In this document: positions 17,175-25,299 of the stretch, one piece after another | Numbering within the stretch: the first letter of the stretch is position 1 | Layout of the letters: the number at the start of each line of letters is the position of its first letter | NCBI RefSeq assembly: GCF_004138295.1 | Contig: NZ_SCFM01000031.1 | Span: 1-64,000 of the forward strand | Source: Ectobacillus funiculus | GTDB lineage: Bacteria > Bacillota > Bacilli > Bacillales > Bacillaceae_G | Length of the DNA: 64,000 nt | Direction of reading: 5' to 3' | Made by a program: the position numbers and the translations under genes | Notes under the pieces: model-generated | Told to the model about the DNA's origin: nothing | The model's database searches: none | Seen by the model: the letters and a program-made list of their open reading frames with translations, nothing else

Positions 17175-18071
17175 CTACTCAATTTTTGATGAACCGAGCA
17201 TTTTTTCCATTCTAAAAAATTTCCACATAACAAAAGAGAACAGCAAAGCAACTATAACAAGAACAAGGGAAACGGCTGCCCCATAACCAAATTCAAAATT
17301 TTTGAAGGCGCTGTGGAAGGAGTATAATGCCAATACTTCACTGTCAAACAACGGTCCTCCTTTTGTCAAAAGGAGAATATATTCATACGATGTAAGCAAT
17401 GACAAAAATTGCCACAACGTTACAAACATCAACGGCCAACGGACAGCTGGGACAATAATATCCCTGATAATTGCCCAGTGAGACGCTCCATCCACCATCG
17501 CAGCCTGAAATAAATCACGTGGAATAGATTTAATAGCAGATGAAAAAATAATCATTCCATAAGAGGCCCCGATGACCCCATTTGCTAAAATAATTGCTGT
17601 CATCGGATGGGTTGTTAACCAATCAACAGGTGACATATGAACAAGAGCCCTTAAACTGTTTAACACACCATAGGCGCTTGGATCAAAAAACCATAACCAA
17701 AGCAATGCATATACAACTGGCGGAGAGATCCTTGGCAACATCCAAATTGTTCGAAAAACTAGACCGACAGATTCTTTTTGGACGAAATAAGTAGTAAGAA
17801 TGCCTAGGGCCAAACCAAAACCTACATTGATTAATAGCGTAAAACCGAGATATAAAACAGTGTTCTTAATAATTTGAACAATATTAGGGTCAGTCACAAG
17901 CTTATGAAAATTTGTTAAACCATTAAAGGTCCAATTCATGGCTGAATCCATATTCGTAAACGCTATAATTGCTATTAATATGACGGGAAGAAAAAAGAAC
18001 AGGAAAATCAAAATCACAAACGGACCTAACATAATGGCAGGCAATTTCCACCTTTTTAAAACAGTACCCAC
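17175..18071 (-). CDS. ABC importer permease (MalF/UgpA type)
   Basis: The 298-residue protein has six predicted membrane helices and the EAA loop QAAMVDGASHWAIIRDIIVP near residues 200-220. It starts with GTG at 18071, 8 nt after AAGGAGG. The gene follows the lipoprotein gene after a hairpin at 18094-18121, a common way to keep binding-protein levels above permease levels. Confidence 0.9.
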   Translation of the reverse strand: MGTVLKRWKLPAIMLGPFVILIFLFFFLPVILIAIIAFTNMDSAMNWTFNGLTNFHKLVTDPNIVQIIKNTVLYLGFTLLINVGFGLALGILTTYFVQKESVGLVFRTIWMLPRISPPVVYALLWLWFFDPSAYGVLNSLRALVHMSPVDWLTTHPMTAIILANGVIGASYGMIIFSSAIKSIPRDLFQAAMVDGASHWAIIRDIIVPAVRWPLMFVTLWQFLSLLTSYEYILLLTKGGPLFDSEVLALYSFHSAFKNFEFGYGAAVSLVLVIVALLFSFVMWKFFRMEKMLGSSKIE

Positions 18072-18093
18072 TATTAGACCTCCTTGAAAAGTT

Positions 18094-18121
18094 GATACCT
18101 AGCATAAAATTGCTAGGTATC
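18094..18121 (-). other. Intercistronic hairpin between lipoprotein and permease genes
   Basis: GATACCTAGC and GCTAGGTATC form a perfect 10-bp stem with an 8-nt loop and no T-tract on the minus strand. It probably stabilises the upstream lipoprotein mRNA or causes partial termination. Confidence 0.55.
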
Positions 18122-18147
18122 ACTTCTTTAAAGAATTTATACATTTT

Positions 18148-18178
18148 GAGCATATCCAGCTCCAGCGCCCAGCCCCTC
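18148..18178. repeat. Short repeat-like motif (CAGCTCCAGCGCC type)
   Basis: The run AGCATATCCAGCTCCAGC followed by GCCCAGCCCCTC is GC-rich against an AT-rich background. I recall very similar strings scattered between genes in many Bacillus genomes. Only one copy is visible in this window. Confidence 0.35.
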
Positions 18179-18212
18179 ACAGACTAAGCAGGCTGTTTTC
18201 ACGTTTCTTAAC

Positions 18213-19598
18213 TTATTCAATAATTTGCAATTGATCTCCTAAATCATTTTTCAGCTGTACTTCTAAATCTTTTAAAGCTTCCTCAGGCTTCTTCTTGCCC
18301 AGTTCTACAGCTTGAATCGCACTGAAAACAGCTTTTGAATATTTTGGGAAACCATTGCTATTTGGAAGGAACGTCGTATAATCAGACATGTATGCCACAT
18401 TCCCTAATGTTATATCCGCCTTAAAGTCCGGATTTTCTTCGCCGCTCTTTGTTACAGGCAAGTGGGCTGTTTTTATAGCATGATCAGCCTGAAGTTCCGG
18501 ATCAGCTACAAGCTCCAATAAACGCTTTACTAAATCTGGGTGCTTTGTATGTGCTGAAACTGTATAAACAAACGGATGAGAAAGAGTAAGTGGTTTTCCA
18601 CCCTTCTCCGCTGCAGGGATAAGCATCATACCGAAGTGTTCGTTAACCCATTTAGCATCAACTTTTCCTAATTGATCATGGAAATTACCTTGGCTCCAGT
18701 TAAATACGTTCCAAATTCCTCCATAATAGAATAATGTTTGTCCATTCACAACCATTTTATGGATATTATCCCACTGAATTGAAGTTAAATTATCTGGGAT
18801 TAATTGCTCTTGTGCAATTTCATAGTAGTAGTTCAATTGCTTTGCAACAGCCTTCTTATCGAATACAATCTTATTTGCAGAAGCATCGTATACTTTTCCT
18901 CCAAAATCATAAGCCAATGCTTGAAAATCCGGACCCTCTACCGGGCGGTGAACAATACCGAATTGCGCTGCTCCTTTAGACTTTGCCTCTTCAGCCAAAT
19001 TTGTCATATCCTCAAGTGTAAATTCTCCCTGCTTAACTTTTTCTGGAAGACTATTAATCTGTTCATCGCTCCAGCCAAGTTTCTTTAAAATATCTTTATT
19101 GTAAAAAACAGGACGTGCTTCAGTATCTTGCAGGGCACCCCATATATGGTTTTTATACTCTGCTGCCTTCCAAAGAGTTGGGACTACATCTTTATATTCC
19201 TTTGATTTTTTCAAATCATCTAAAGAGAGAATATAATGTCCATCAGCTAACCACCCAATATTTTCATGTCCTGTCGCATAAATATCCGGCTCCTTTTTCG
19301 CCTGGAAGGCTAGCATAAATTGCTTTGCATAATCGTCCCAACTACCAGAAAAACTATTTGTTTCAACCTTAACTTCGATATTTTCCCCTTGATCTTGTAA
19401 CTCTTTATTTAACTTTTCAGAAGCTGCTACTAGATTATCTACCCTAGTTATTTCCGCCCCAGCTGTTTGAGCTTTAATCGTAACAACTTCAGGCTCCTTT
19501 GCTTGACTTGCTGCGGACTCATTTCCATTTGTACATCCAGCTAAAATACCCATTCCCAGAACTACCGTGGACAATACACCTGCTGTAACCTTCTTCAT
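18213..19598 (-). CDS. Extracellular solute-binding lipoprotein of the ABC importer
   Basis: The 461-residue protein has a type II signal peptide with lipobox LAGC (Cys22), so it is lipid-anchored on the outer membrane face. The mature part has the family 1 solute-binding fold seen in UgpB and sugar-binding proteins (YATGHENIGWLADGHYILSLDD, and a GGIWNVFNWSQGN ligand-loop-like segment). It is the first gene of the transport operon. A LacI-type operator lies between its start and the promoter region. The substrate is not fixed by sequence; the GDPD and IMPase genes downstream point to a glycerophosphodiester. Confidence 0.9.
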   Translation of the reverse strand: MKKVTAGVLSTVVLGMGILAGCTNGNESAASQAKEPEVVTIKAQTAGAEITRVDNLVAASEKLNKELQDQGENIEVKVETNSFSGSWDDYAKQFMLAFQAKKEPDIYATGHENIGWLADGHYILSLDDLKKSKEYKDVVPTLWKAAEYKNHIWGALQDTEARPVFYNKDILKKLGWSDEQINSLPEKVKQGEFTLEDMTNLAEEAKSKGAAQFGIVHRPVEGPDFQALAYDFGGKVYDASANKIVFDKKAVAKQLNYYYEIAQEQLIPDNLTSIQWDNIHKMVVNGQTLFYYGGIWNVFNWSQGNFHDQLGKVDAKWVNEHFGMMLIPAAEKGGKPLTLSHPFVYTVSAHTKHPDLVKRLLELVADPELQADHAIKTAHLPVTKSGEENPDFKADITLGNVAYMSDYTTFLPNSNGFPKYSKAVFSAIQAVELGKKKPEEALKDLEVQLKNDLGDQLQIIE

Positions 19599-19929
19599 TT
19601 TTCCACCTCTATCATTTTGTTTATATAGCCTAAGAAAATGTGGGAACGTTCCCAGATAAGAACCACCTATGTGGAAGCTTTAATATTTCTACTAAAGTCT
19701 AAATTTCGTTCCCTCTCTATCTGGTTATTAATATACATGCCCAATGTTTAGTATTTATTGTGAGAGTCTTAAGTTAATGTAAAAGGGTTTTTAACTCAAC
19801 TTTACAATACAATCATTTGCACTGACTTCACTGAGTAATAACCCCCTATAATTACACCTGCTATAATAGGCTTAATAGGCTTAATAGGCTGCATAAATGA
19901 TACACCAATAATCACGGTCTATCGTCCAG
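19599..19929. other. Promoter region of the importer operon
   Basis: This 331-bp non-coding region separates the lacI-type gene from the lipoprotein gene (both minus strand). It contains the operator palindrome at 19641-19654 and a short direct repeat, TTAATAGGC, near 19869-19889. No clear -35/-10 pair was settled. Confidence 0.5.
19641..19654. promoter_or_regulatory. LacI-family operator candidate
   Basis: TGGGAACGTTCCCA is a perfect 14-bp palindrome with a central CG step, the usual layout for LacI/GalR-family operators. It lies 43 bp upstream of the lipoprotein start codon, between that gene and the lacI-type gene, and is the likely binding site of the 19930-20955 product. Confidence 0.65.
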
Positions 19930-20955
19930 TCACTTTTCATAGTTCAGTCCTTTAGTAGATTCTCTAATGATAAGCTTTGGTTCATATTCCATATATAGAG
20001 GATTAATATCTTCTTTCCTGATTAAACCATCCAATAAAACAACCGCCTCTTCTCCCATCCTTACCTTGTCAACATGTACTGTTGTTAAAGGAGGATAAGA
20101 CATCTTGGCATAATCGATATTATCAAATCCAACTACTGCTATATCGTTCGGGATTTTCCATCCCTTCCCTAGCAGAAACTGCATAGCACCTAAAGCCAGC
20201 ATGTCATTTGTAGCAAAAATAGCCGTTAGTTTCTTGGCAGAAAAACGATCCCAATTGGCAGCTATACTCTTATAACCGTCATCAAATGCTGAAGTAGGAG
20301 AAAAATATACATCTTCCTCTGAAATTTCTCCTCCCAATTCAAGTATACGTTCACAAAAACCTTGAAGACGCAATTTATGACTGCGATGCTCCTGGGGACC
20401 CGCAATAACTCCAATTCGATGATGGCCCAATTGACTTAAATGATCCGCTACAAGCTGTCCTCCCTGATGGTCCTGATTCACTATTTGAATGATGTCATCC
20501 TTATCTGTTGTACCATTTACAATCAAATAAGGAACATTAAATTTATCAATATAACCAATCACTTCTTGATTAAGACGACTTATAAGAATAAGTCCATCCA
20601 CTCTCTTTTCCAACATAAAATCAGCAGAATTTAAGGACATTTCCTTATCAGTCATTACAAAAACAGAATAATTAAGCTGCTCTGCTTTTTTGAGAATAGC
20701 ATCCAATATTTTCCCGTAAAAAGGATGCGAAGCAATTGGATAATGTTGTCGGTAAATAATAACACCAAGATTATTGGTACGCTGTAAAACCATGGCCCTA
20801 GCTATACCATTTGGTTTATATTGCAGTTCTTGAATTGCATTTAATACCTTGTCCCTTGACTTTTGACTAGTGTAACCCTTCCCTGAAATCACACGTGAAA
20901 CCGTGGACTTGGACACTCCCGCATGCAAAGCTATATCTTTAATATTCAGGCTCAA
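19930..20955 (-). CDS. LacI-family transcriptional regulator
   Basis: The 341-residue protein has an N-terminal helix-turn-helix (IKDIALHAGVSKSTVSRVIS, about residues 5-24) and hinge helix, followed by a periplasmic-binding-protein-like effector domain (about 60-335) ending in a CcpA/RbsR-like C-terminus. It starts at TTG 20955, preceded by AAAGGTGAGG. It is encoded upstream of the importer operon on the same strand and probably represses it until the substrate or its product binds. The operator candidate is at 19641-19654. Confidence 0.9.
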   Translation of the reverse strand: MSLNIKDIALHAGVSKSTVSRVISGKGYTSQKSRDKVLNAIQELQYKPNGIARAMVLQRTNNLGVIIYRQHYPIASHPFYGKILDAILKKAEQLNYSVFVMTDKEMSLNSADFMLEKRVDGLILISRLNQEVIGYIDKFNVPYLIVNGTTDKDDIIQIVNQDHQGGQLVADHLSQLGHHRIGVIAGPQEHRSHKLRLQGFCERILELGGEISEEDVYFSPTSAFDDGYKSIAANWDRFSAKKLTAIFATNDMLALGAMQFLLGKGWKIPNDIAVVGFDNIDYAKMSYPPLTTVHVDKVRMGEEAVVLLDGLIRKEDINPLYMEYEPKLIIRESTKGLNYEK

Positions 20956-21089
20956 TGAATTATCCTCACCTTTCGTAGATTAAATAGGACTGTAACATCT
21001 GTTTATCTAGTAGAATATAGCCTATATTCATTAGATATATGTTGATGTTTTATTAAGAAATTGTTAATACGGTTCTAGTACAAAAGTCT

Positions 21090-21122
21090 ATGGAATTTAC
21101 ACCAAACAAAACCGGAACATAC
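21090..21122 (+). pseudogene. Possible cupredoxin fragment
   Basis: Eleven codons read MEFTPNKTGTY, a phrase typical of the C-terminal copper-binding region of cupredoxins (EFTPxKTGTYxxxC). The frame continues without any cupredoxin features. It directly abuts the alkaline phosphatase fragment on the other strand. It is short enough to be coincidence. Confidence 0.25.
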
Positions 21123-21123
21123 A

Positions 21124-21282
21124 ATGAGCGCCAAAAGCAGCCGGAGTTGCATCTGTCACTTGAGCTGTTGTAACAAGTCCTGTTGATCTCCCTGACTCTT
21201 TCGCCAGTTCTAACACACTCTGAACTGGTTTTCCATTCACATCTACCCCAATTGCACCATTAGTAGTTTTTACAGCTGTAGC
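21124..21282 (-). pseudogene. Alkaline phosphatase (PhoA family) internal fragment
   Basis: The residues VKTTNGAIGVDVNGKPVQSV, then LELAKESGRSTGLVTTAQ and TDATPAAFGAH, match the conserved region of PhoA-type alkaline phosphatases that follows the active-site serine. The serine motif itself and both ends of the enzyme are missing. The fragment is fused in frame to a GH13 fragment at about 21283, making a chimeric open frame of 86 codons that cannot be a working enzyme. Confidence 0.7.
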
Positions 21283-21690
21283 TTTGAATGTAACAAGGTC
21301 TACTGCACCACTTTCACTTTTATCCCATAAGCTTAAATGTTCAAATTGGAAAATCATATTAAACTTCCCTTTTTCCTCGCTAACCCAATCAGCAGCTTAA
21401 TCAATTCTCACTCCATTTGCTTCACCGACAGTCATGATGTCTATTTCGAAAATGTTTCTTTCTTCAACTCAGAAAGAAGGTCGTTGATTCTCTCAACGTT
21501 CATCCTATAATCCCATGAAGGAACAACATATAATTGTTTTAGATTTGGCAAATTGGGGAATCCTGGTTCCTTCTTAATGTGATTAATCATATCAATTTGG
21601 CATCCATCAATTCCTTTGTCCAACCACCAGTTAATCGTTTTGTAAACAGCTTCCCTAGCTTCTTTATTTTCCTAGTTTATATCCCCCTTA
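21283..21690 (-). pseudogene. GH13 alpha-glucosidase internal fragment
   Basis: From about 21690 the minus strand reads DIN-stop-ENKEAREAVYKTINWW, then LDKGIDGCQIDMINHIKKEP, the beta4 nucleophile region (GFRMDVIN in working enzymes). It continues to RINDLLSELKKETFSK, shifts frame to DIMTVGEANGVRID-stop-AADW, then EEKGKFNMIFQFEHLSLWDK. An amber codon replaces the conserved Trp of N-W-E-N. Two stops and a frameshift confirm decay. Another GH13 remnant with the C-terminus lies at 1434-1670. Confidence 0.75.
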
Positions 21691-21798
21691 AAATCGAAAA
21701 TCCTATAATGTGTATAAAAACCCGCTTTTAAAAGGGGAATTTTTTTAAAAATAATGTTTATCAGTTATATTCAACAGATTAATGAGAACTACAGTAAA

Positions 21799-21819
21799 AA
21801 ACCCACAGTATATACTGTG
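21799..21819 (-). terminator. Terminator for the YuzL-like gene
   Basis: The 16-bp perfect palindrome CACAGTATATACTGTG (21804-21819) is followed on the minus strand by GGGTTTTTT, just after the stop codon. Confidence 0.65.
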
Positions 21820-21822
21820 AGT

Positions 21823-21954
21823 TTACGGCTGCTTTTTCGGATGGCGAGAAGAATCCGCTTTAATTGTGCCTGTTTCTGTATTTGTTGTGCCTTGACCTTC
21901 CACATGAGCAGAATTCAGCTTTGATTTGGATGGATCAGCTTTTTTGTTTCCCAT
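21823..21954 (-). CDS. YuzL-like small protein
   Basis: A 43-residue hydrophilic protein begins MGNKKADPSKSKLNSA and contains VEGQGTTNTETG and a basic C-terminus. The DPSK and EGQGTT pattern resembles the tiny YuzL family of Bacillus; the function is unknown. The ATG at 21954 has GGAGGTG 6 nt upstream, and a terminator follows the stop, so it is very likely a real gene although short. Confidence 0.65.
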   Translation of the reverse strand: MGNKKADPSKSKLNSAHVEGQGTTNTETGTIKADSSRHPKKQP

Positions 21955-22119
21955 CTCATTCACCTCCGTTCTTACCTTTCCCCCACCTATTCTCTTTATA
22001 CATGCACAAACAGCAGAAAGATAACTTCATCAAGACTTCTTTTTTCTGATAAAACAGAACATAAAACAAAGCAGCTTTACAAAAGCTATATTTGCATTTC
22101 ATATAATAAGGAGATGTTG

Positions 22120-22278
22120 ATGATGGTAAAAAAGAACTTTTCACAAAGTAAGATGTCTGACGGGCGCGATATTGAATTTTCACGTGAATTGGCCGATCAA
22201 GATGATTTAGAAGCATTGGAGCGTTCTAAGGCAGCAGACGAACGCATGAAGAGCAAGCCGCCAATGAAAAACAAGTAA
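22120..22278 (+). CDS. yfhD: YfhD-family small protein
   Basis: The 52-residue charged protein has the YfhD signature: DIEFSRELADQDDLEALERS followed by KAADERM. The family is confined to Bacilli, and its role is unknown. AAGGAG lies 6 nt before ATG 22120 (a second ATG at 22123 is equally usable). A strong terminator overlaps the stop. It is divergent from the YuzL-like gene. Confidence 0.8.
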   Translation: MMVKKNFSQSKMSDGRDIEFSRELADQDDLEALERSKAADERMKSKPPMKNK

Positions 22279-22307
22279 AAACAAGAAGGCATGGCCTTCT
22301 TGTTTTT
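22277..22307 (+). terminator. Terminator after yfhD
   Basis: A 14-bp perfect stem, AAAAACAAGAAGGC / GCCTTCTTGTTTTT, with a 3-nt loop. It may also serve yuiD from the other side. Confidence 0.8.
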
Positions 22308-22329
22308 CTTTCTCTAACTGTGAGCTGCT

Positions 22330-22752
22330 TTAGTAATAAAATCCCGCGACAACAACCCCAAGAGCCGCTCCGACAATGACCTGATACGGCGTATGTCCAA
22401 CTAGTTCGTTCAATTGTTTATAATTCTTTGCTTTCCCATGAAAAAAATCATTAAGAATTTTTGCCTGCTTACTGACGGCCAGCCGAACACCGGATGCATC
22501 ATACATAACAATAATCGCAAAAATAAACGTCAGAGCAAACAAAGAACTATCAACCCCATGTTCAATACCAGTGGCTGTAGCTAAAGCTGTTACAGTAGCT
22601 GAATGGGAGCTCGGCATACCGCCCGAGGCAAAAAACTTTGCCAAGTTAATCTCTCTCGTTTTAATTAATACATGTATTACTTTTGCAAGTTGAGCCAAAA
22701 ACCACGCAAGTACTGCACAAACTAATGGCCCATTGGCAAGCAAGTGTTCCAT
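22330..22752 (-). CDS. yuiD: Divergent PAP2-family membrane protein YuiD (DUF212)
   Basis: The 140-residue membrane protein has about four hydrophobic helices and the DUF212 signature: GGMPSSHSATVTALAT with the SSHSA phosphatase-like motif, MYDASGVRLAVSKQA, and LNEL-VGHTPYQV. It resembles half of an acid phosphatase (PAP2) active site, so a lipid-phosphate role is possible. ATG 22752 fits AAGGAGGCG at 4 nt; the longer frame to 22770 has no ribosome site. Confidence 0.85.
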   Translation of the reverse strand: MEHLLANGPLVCAVLAWFLAQLAKVIHVLIKTREINLAKFFASGGMPSSHSATVTALATATGIEHGVDSSLFALTFIFAIIVMYDASGVRLAVSKQAKILNDFFHGKAKNYKQLNELVGHTPYQVIVGAALGVVVAGFYY

Positions 22753-22834
22753 GGAACGCCTCCTTCTCAACGAAAAACTTTTCCTCTTATGATAGTATTT
22801 GACAGAGAAAATAGCAAATGTTTCTTTCTAAACA

Positions 22835-22884
22835 AAAAACACCCTTTTCTTCCATTGTCTTGCAACGGAAGAAAAGGGTGTTTC
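22835..22884 (-). terminator. Terminator for rarD
   Basis: AAACACCCTTTTCTTCC / GGAAGAAAAGGGTGTTT is a 17-bp perfect stem with a T-run on the minus strand, about 50 bp after the rarD stop. Confidence 0.8.
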
Positions 22885-22935
22885 ATCAGCTTATAAATAC
22901 CTTCCTTTACATGTTTAGGACATCTTGATCCGTTT

Positions 22936-23856
22936 TTACTTGCCAAGCCTCGGTTGTCTCTTAACCATGAATTTTGTTTTAGCAAATGAAAACGTAAGAA
23001 GTGCTGCCCAAATAAAGCCAAATGCAACGGCATGCGCACTTGTGAAACGTTCCCCATATAAAAAGACTCCGATGCATAGGCTAATAGTTGGGGCAATATA
23101 CTGCAAAAACCCAATCAAGGTGAGCGGAATTAATTTTGCTCCTTTGGCAAAATATAATAGCGGTACAGCTGTTGCCGCCCCTGCTCCTATTAATAAAAGA
23201 GTAACAGAAGGAGAGACCGTTCCAAATGCAATTTCCCCATTCATCTGTAGGCTAATTAAGTATAGAAGTGCAAATGGTGTAACAACAATCGTTTCAAACG
23301 TTAAACCAATTGATGCATCAAAGTTTATCAATTTCTTCACCAAGCCATACAAGCCAAAGCTAAACGCAAGCGTAAGCGCAATCCAAGGGAATGCACCATA
23401 CCGAAGTGTCATCATGGCAACACCAACCGCTGCGAGGCACACCGCAACAATCTGCCACACATTAAGCCGTTCCTTTAGCACGACCATCCCTAGCAAAATA
23501 CTAACAAGCGGGTTAATGTAATATCCAAGGCTAGTCTCAATAATATGATTATGATTAACTGCCCAAATGTAAAGAAACCAATTGATGCTAATTAGTAAAG
23601 ATGCAATAGTTAACATTATGAAAGATTTAGGATGTTGCAGAAGCTTCTTACATTGCGTAATAAACTCTCCCCACTTCCCAGTAAACAGCAGGACAACCAC
23701 CATAAAAATAAAAGACCAAAATACACGCTGCGCTAAAATCTCCTCAGCCGACACATCTTGCACAAGCTTCCAATATAACGGCAAAATCCCCCATATAAAA
23801 TATGCTCCACCAGCGTATAAAATACCTTCCGTCTGTTTTGTTATTTGTCTCCCCAT
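22936..23856 (-). CDS. rarD: RarD-type EamA transporter
   Basis: The 306-residue protein has ten predicted membrane helices and the RarD N-terminus (GxxYAGGAYFIWGILPLYWK). The internal features SINWFLYIWAVNHNHIIETS and LGYYINPL are diagnostic for the RarD/chloramphenicol-sensitive group of the drug/metabolite transporters. The substrate is unknown. The ATG at 23856 follows GGAGGAG. It is monocistronic. Confidence 0.88.
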   Translation of the reverse strand: MGRQITKQTEGILYAGGAYFIWGILPLYWKLVQDVSAEEILAQRVFWSFIFMVVVLLFTGKWGEFITQCKKLLQHPKSFIMLTIASLLISINWFLYIWAVNHNHIIETSLGYYINPLVSILLGMVVLKERLNVWQIVAVCLAAVGVAMMTLRYGAFPWIALTLAFSFGLYGLVKKLINFDASIGLTFETIVVTPFALLYLISLQMNGEIAFGTVSPSVTLLLIGAGAATAVPLLYFAKGAKLIPLTLIGFLQYIAPTISLCIGVFLYGERFTSAHAVAFGFIWAALLTFSFAKTKFMVKRQPRLGK

Positions 23857-24033
23857 TATGCTCCTCCGATTTTTCTTTGCTGACTCTCTTCATCTGTTAT
23901 AGTAGGATACATCTCTTCCTAGCACTTCCTTCCATAAAGTACCCTCCCCCCACATAAAGGAAAAAGTGCCTTTAGTGGAGGGAGAACATGCGGAAGACTT
24001 CATGAATCAACTGGGCCAGAATCACCCGGGTTG

Positions 24034-24054
24034 TTTTGCTACGGGAGCAAAGGC
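24034..24054. repeat. Shared 21-bp hairpin motif, copy 1
   Basis: TTTTGCTACGGGAGCAAAGGC contains TTTGCT/AGCAAA arms. The reverse complement recurs at 57944-57964 with a single mismatch. It lies beside a copy of the large intergenic repeat in both places. Confidence 0.5.
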
Positions 24055-24072
24055 ATGCCGTGCCTATATTTT

Positions 24073-24180
24073 CTTATGCTTTAAGAAAATATAGGTTTCC
24101 AGCTAGAAGCCATTCGACGTAGTCAGAAATGTTAGGAATACAATATAAGTAGGGCTCGCCAATCGTCGAGTTTTCTTTAC
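24073..24180 (-). repeat. Intergenic structured repeat, minus orientation, internally deleted
   Basis: This copy has the GTAAAGAAAACTCG start, the CGATTGGCGAG stem and the B half, but lacks the middle GCCC...GGCGTAG section. AGCCCT joins directly to ACTTATA. It begins 40 bp after the msrB stop. Its other end forms a 14-bp hairpin, CCTATATTTTCTTA / TAAGAAAATATAGG (24063-24097). Confidence 0.8.
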
Positions 24181-24219
24181 AAGATAAAGTATAACTTTTC
24201 AGGGCGATGTCCGCTTTTC

Positions 24220-24657
24220 TTATTCAAACAGCTTTTTATATTCTCCATAGCCCTCTTTCTCGAGCTCTGCTTTCGGAATGAAACGGAGCGCTGCTGAATT
24301 GATGCAGTATCGTAAACCGCCTTGATCTCGCGGTCCATCGTTAAACACATGGCCTAAGTGAGAGTCTCCCTCTGCACTGCGCACTTCCGTACGAATCATT
24401 CCATGGCTAAGATCCCGTTTTTCTTGAATCCGTTCATTATGAAGCGGCTTTGTAAAGCTCGGCCAACCACAGCCGGAATCATATTTTTCTAACGAGCTAA
24501 ACAGTGGCTCTCCTGACACAATATCCACGTACAGTCCTTCTTCCTTATGGCTCCAAAATTCATTTTGAAACGGTGGCTCTGTACCATTTTCCTGTGTAAC
24601 CTTATATTGCATCGATGTCAGCTTCTGAATCACTTCCTGCTTTTTAGACTGCTCCAC
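24220..24657 (-). CDS. msrB: Peptide methionine-R-sulfoxide reductase
   Basis: MsrB repairs methionine-R-sulfoxide in oxidised proteins in the cytosol. The 145-residue protein carries [18 protein letters not shown] and the catalytic Cys in [11 protein letters not shown] (about residue 117). The zinc CxxC pairs are absent, as in B. subtilis MsrB. The start is GTG at 24657 behind AGGAGGG. msrA is not next to it. Confidence 0.93.
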   Translation of the reverse strand: MEQSKKQEVIQKLTSMQYKVTQENGTEPPFQNEFWSHKEEGLYVDIVSGEPLFSSLEKYDSGCGWPSFTKPLHNERIQEKRDLSHGMIRTEVRSAEGDSHLGHVFNDGPRDQGGLRYCINSAALRFIPKAELEKEGYGEYKKLFE

Positions 24658-24726
24658 ACATCATCCCTCCTAAGTATCATCGCATTCATTATAGCGAAAT
24701 ATATTGCGTAAGAAAAATGATGCGCC

Positions 24727-24975
24727 TTACATTTGCAATACAATGACTAGAAAAAGAAGGGCAAGAAGAGGCACTCCAACTACAAATGCCCGTTTGCGGG
24801 TTTTATGCCGAAATGTGTACATACCGATCCATATCCCAAATACTCCACCAGCTATCGCCGTCATAAATAAGCTTCGTTCGGGGATGCGCCGCAATCCTGC
24901 TCTTGCTCTTCTTTTATCAATTCCCATGAAAGAAAACGCCAAGATATTCACGGCGATTATATATAGCCACATCAC
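24727..24975 (-). CDS. DUF1294 small membrane protein
   Basis: The 82-residue protein has three hydrophobic segments and the DUF1294 features: NILAFSFMGIDKRRAR at the N-terminus, GGVFGIWIGMYTFRHKTRK in the middle and a hydrophobic C-terminus. The function is unknown. The start is GTG 24975 or ATG 24972 after AAAGGAGGGG. Confidence 0.8.
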   Translation of the reverse strand: MMWLYIIAVNILAFSFMGIDKRRARAGLRRIPERSLFMTAIAGGVFGIWIGMYTFRHKTRKRAFVVGVPLLALLFLVIVLQM

Positions 24976-25020
24976 ACCAATCCCCTCCTTTACGCATCTA
25001 ACGACTATACCACAAAAAGA

Positions 25021-25045
25021 AGCATACAGGAATATCCTGTATGCT
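25021..25045 (-). terminator. Orphan terminator next to a gene remnant
   Basis: AGCATACAGGA / TCCTGTATGCT is an 11-bp perfect stem; on the minus strand it is followed by TCTTTTT. It overlaps the stop of the remnant at 25044-25140, suggesting it once served that gene. Confidence 0.6.
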
Positions 25046-25140
25046 ATCGGTTTTGTAGATATACTTCTATGTGATTAACAATTTCCTGCTCGTCATCCCC
25101 CTCTGTACGGATTTGATAGTGATCTCCATTTAATCTTTCT
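25044..25140 (-). pseudogene. C-terminal remnant of a small unknown gene
   Basis: The minus strand reads KERLNGDHYQIRTEGDDEQE then IVNHIEVYLQNR and a TAG at 25044. The H-Y-x-I-x-T-E-x-x-x-E-I-V-x-H pattern resembles the ends of small DUF1059-like proteins. Upstream there is a stop in frame and no start. It is followed by an intact terminator. Confidence 0.4.
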
Positions 25141-25299
25141 TTTCTTCACCGACTCTTTTTACTTGTTTTGGAATTCCCCAAAAATTCCCACAAAAAATTT
25201 ACCCCCATTTATGATTTAGGCTTATGTACTTAGTTATATAACCATTCATAAAAAAAATAGTCACATATCCTAACATTATATTTTCAGAATGAAAGGGCA

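Noticed and set aside
22767-23114. 115-codon frame overlapping rarD and its terminator
   Set aside because: It runs through a strong terminator hairpin and shadows rarD.
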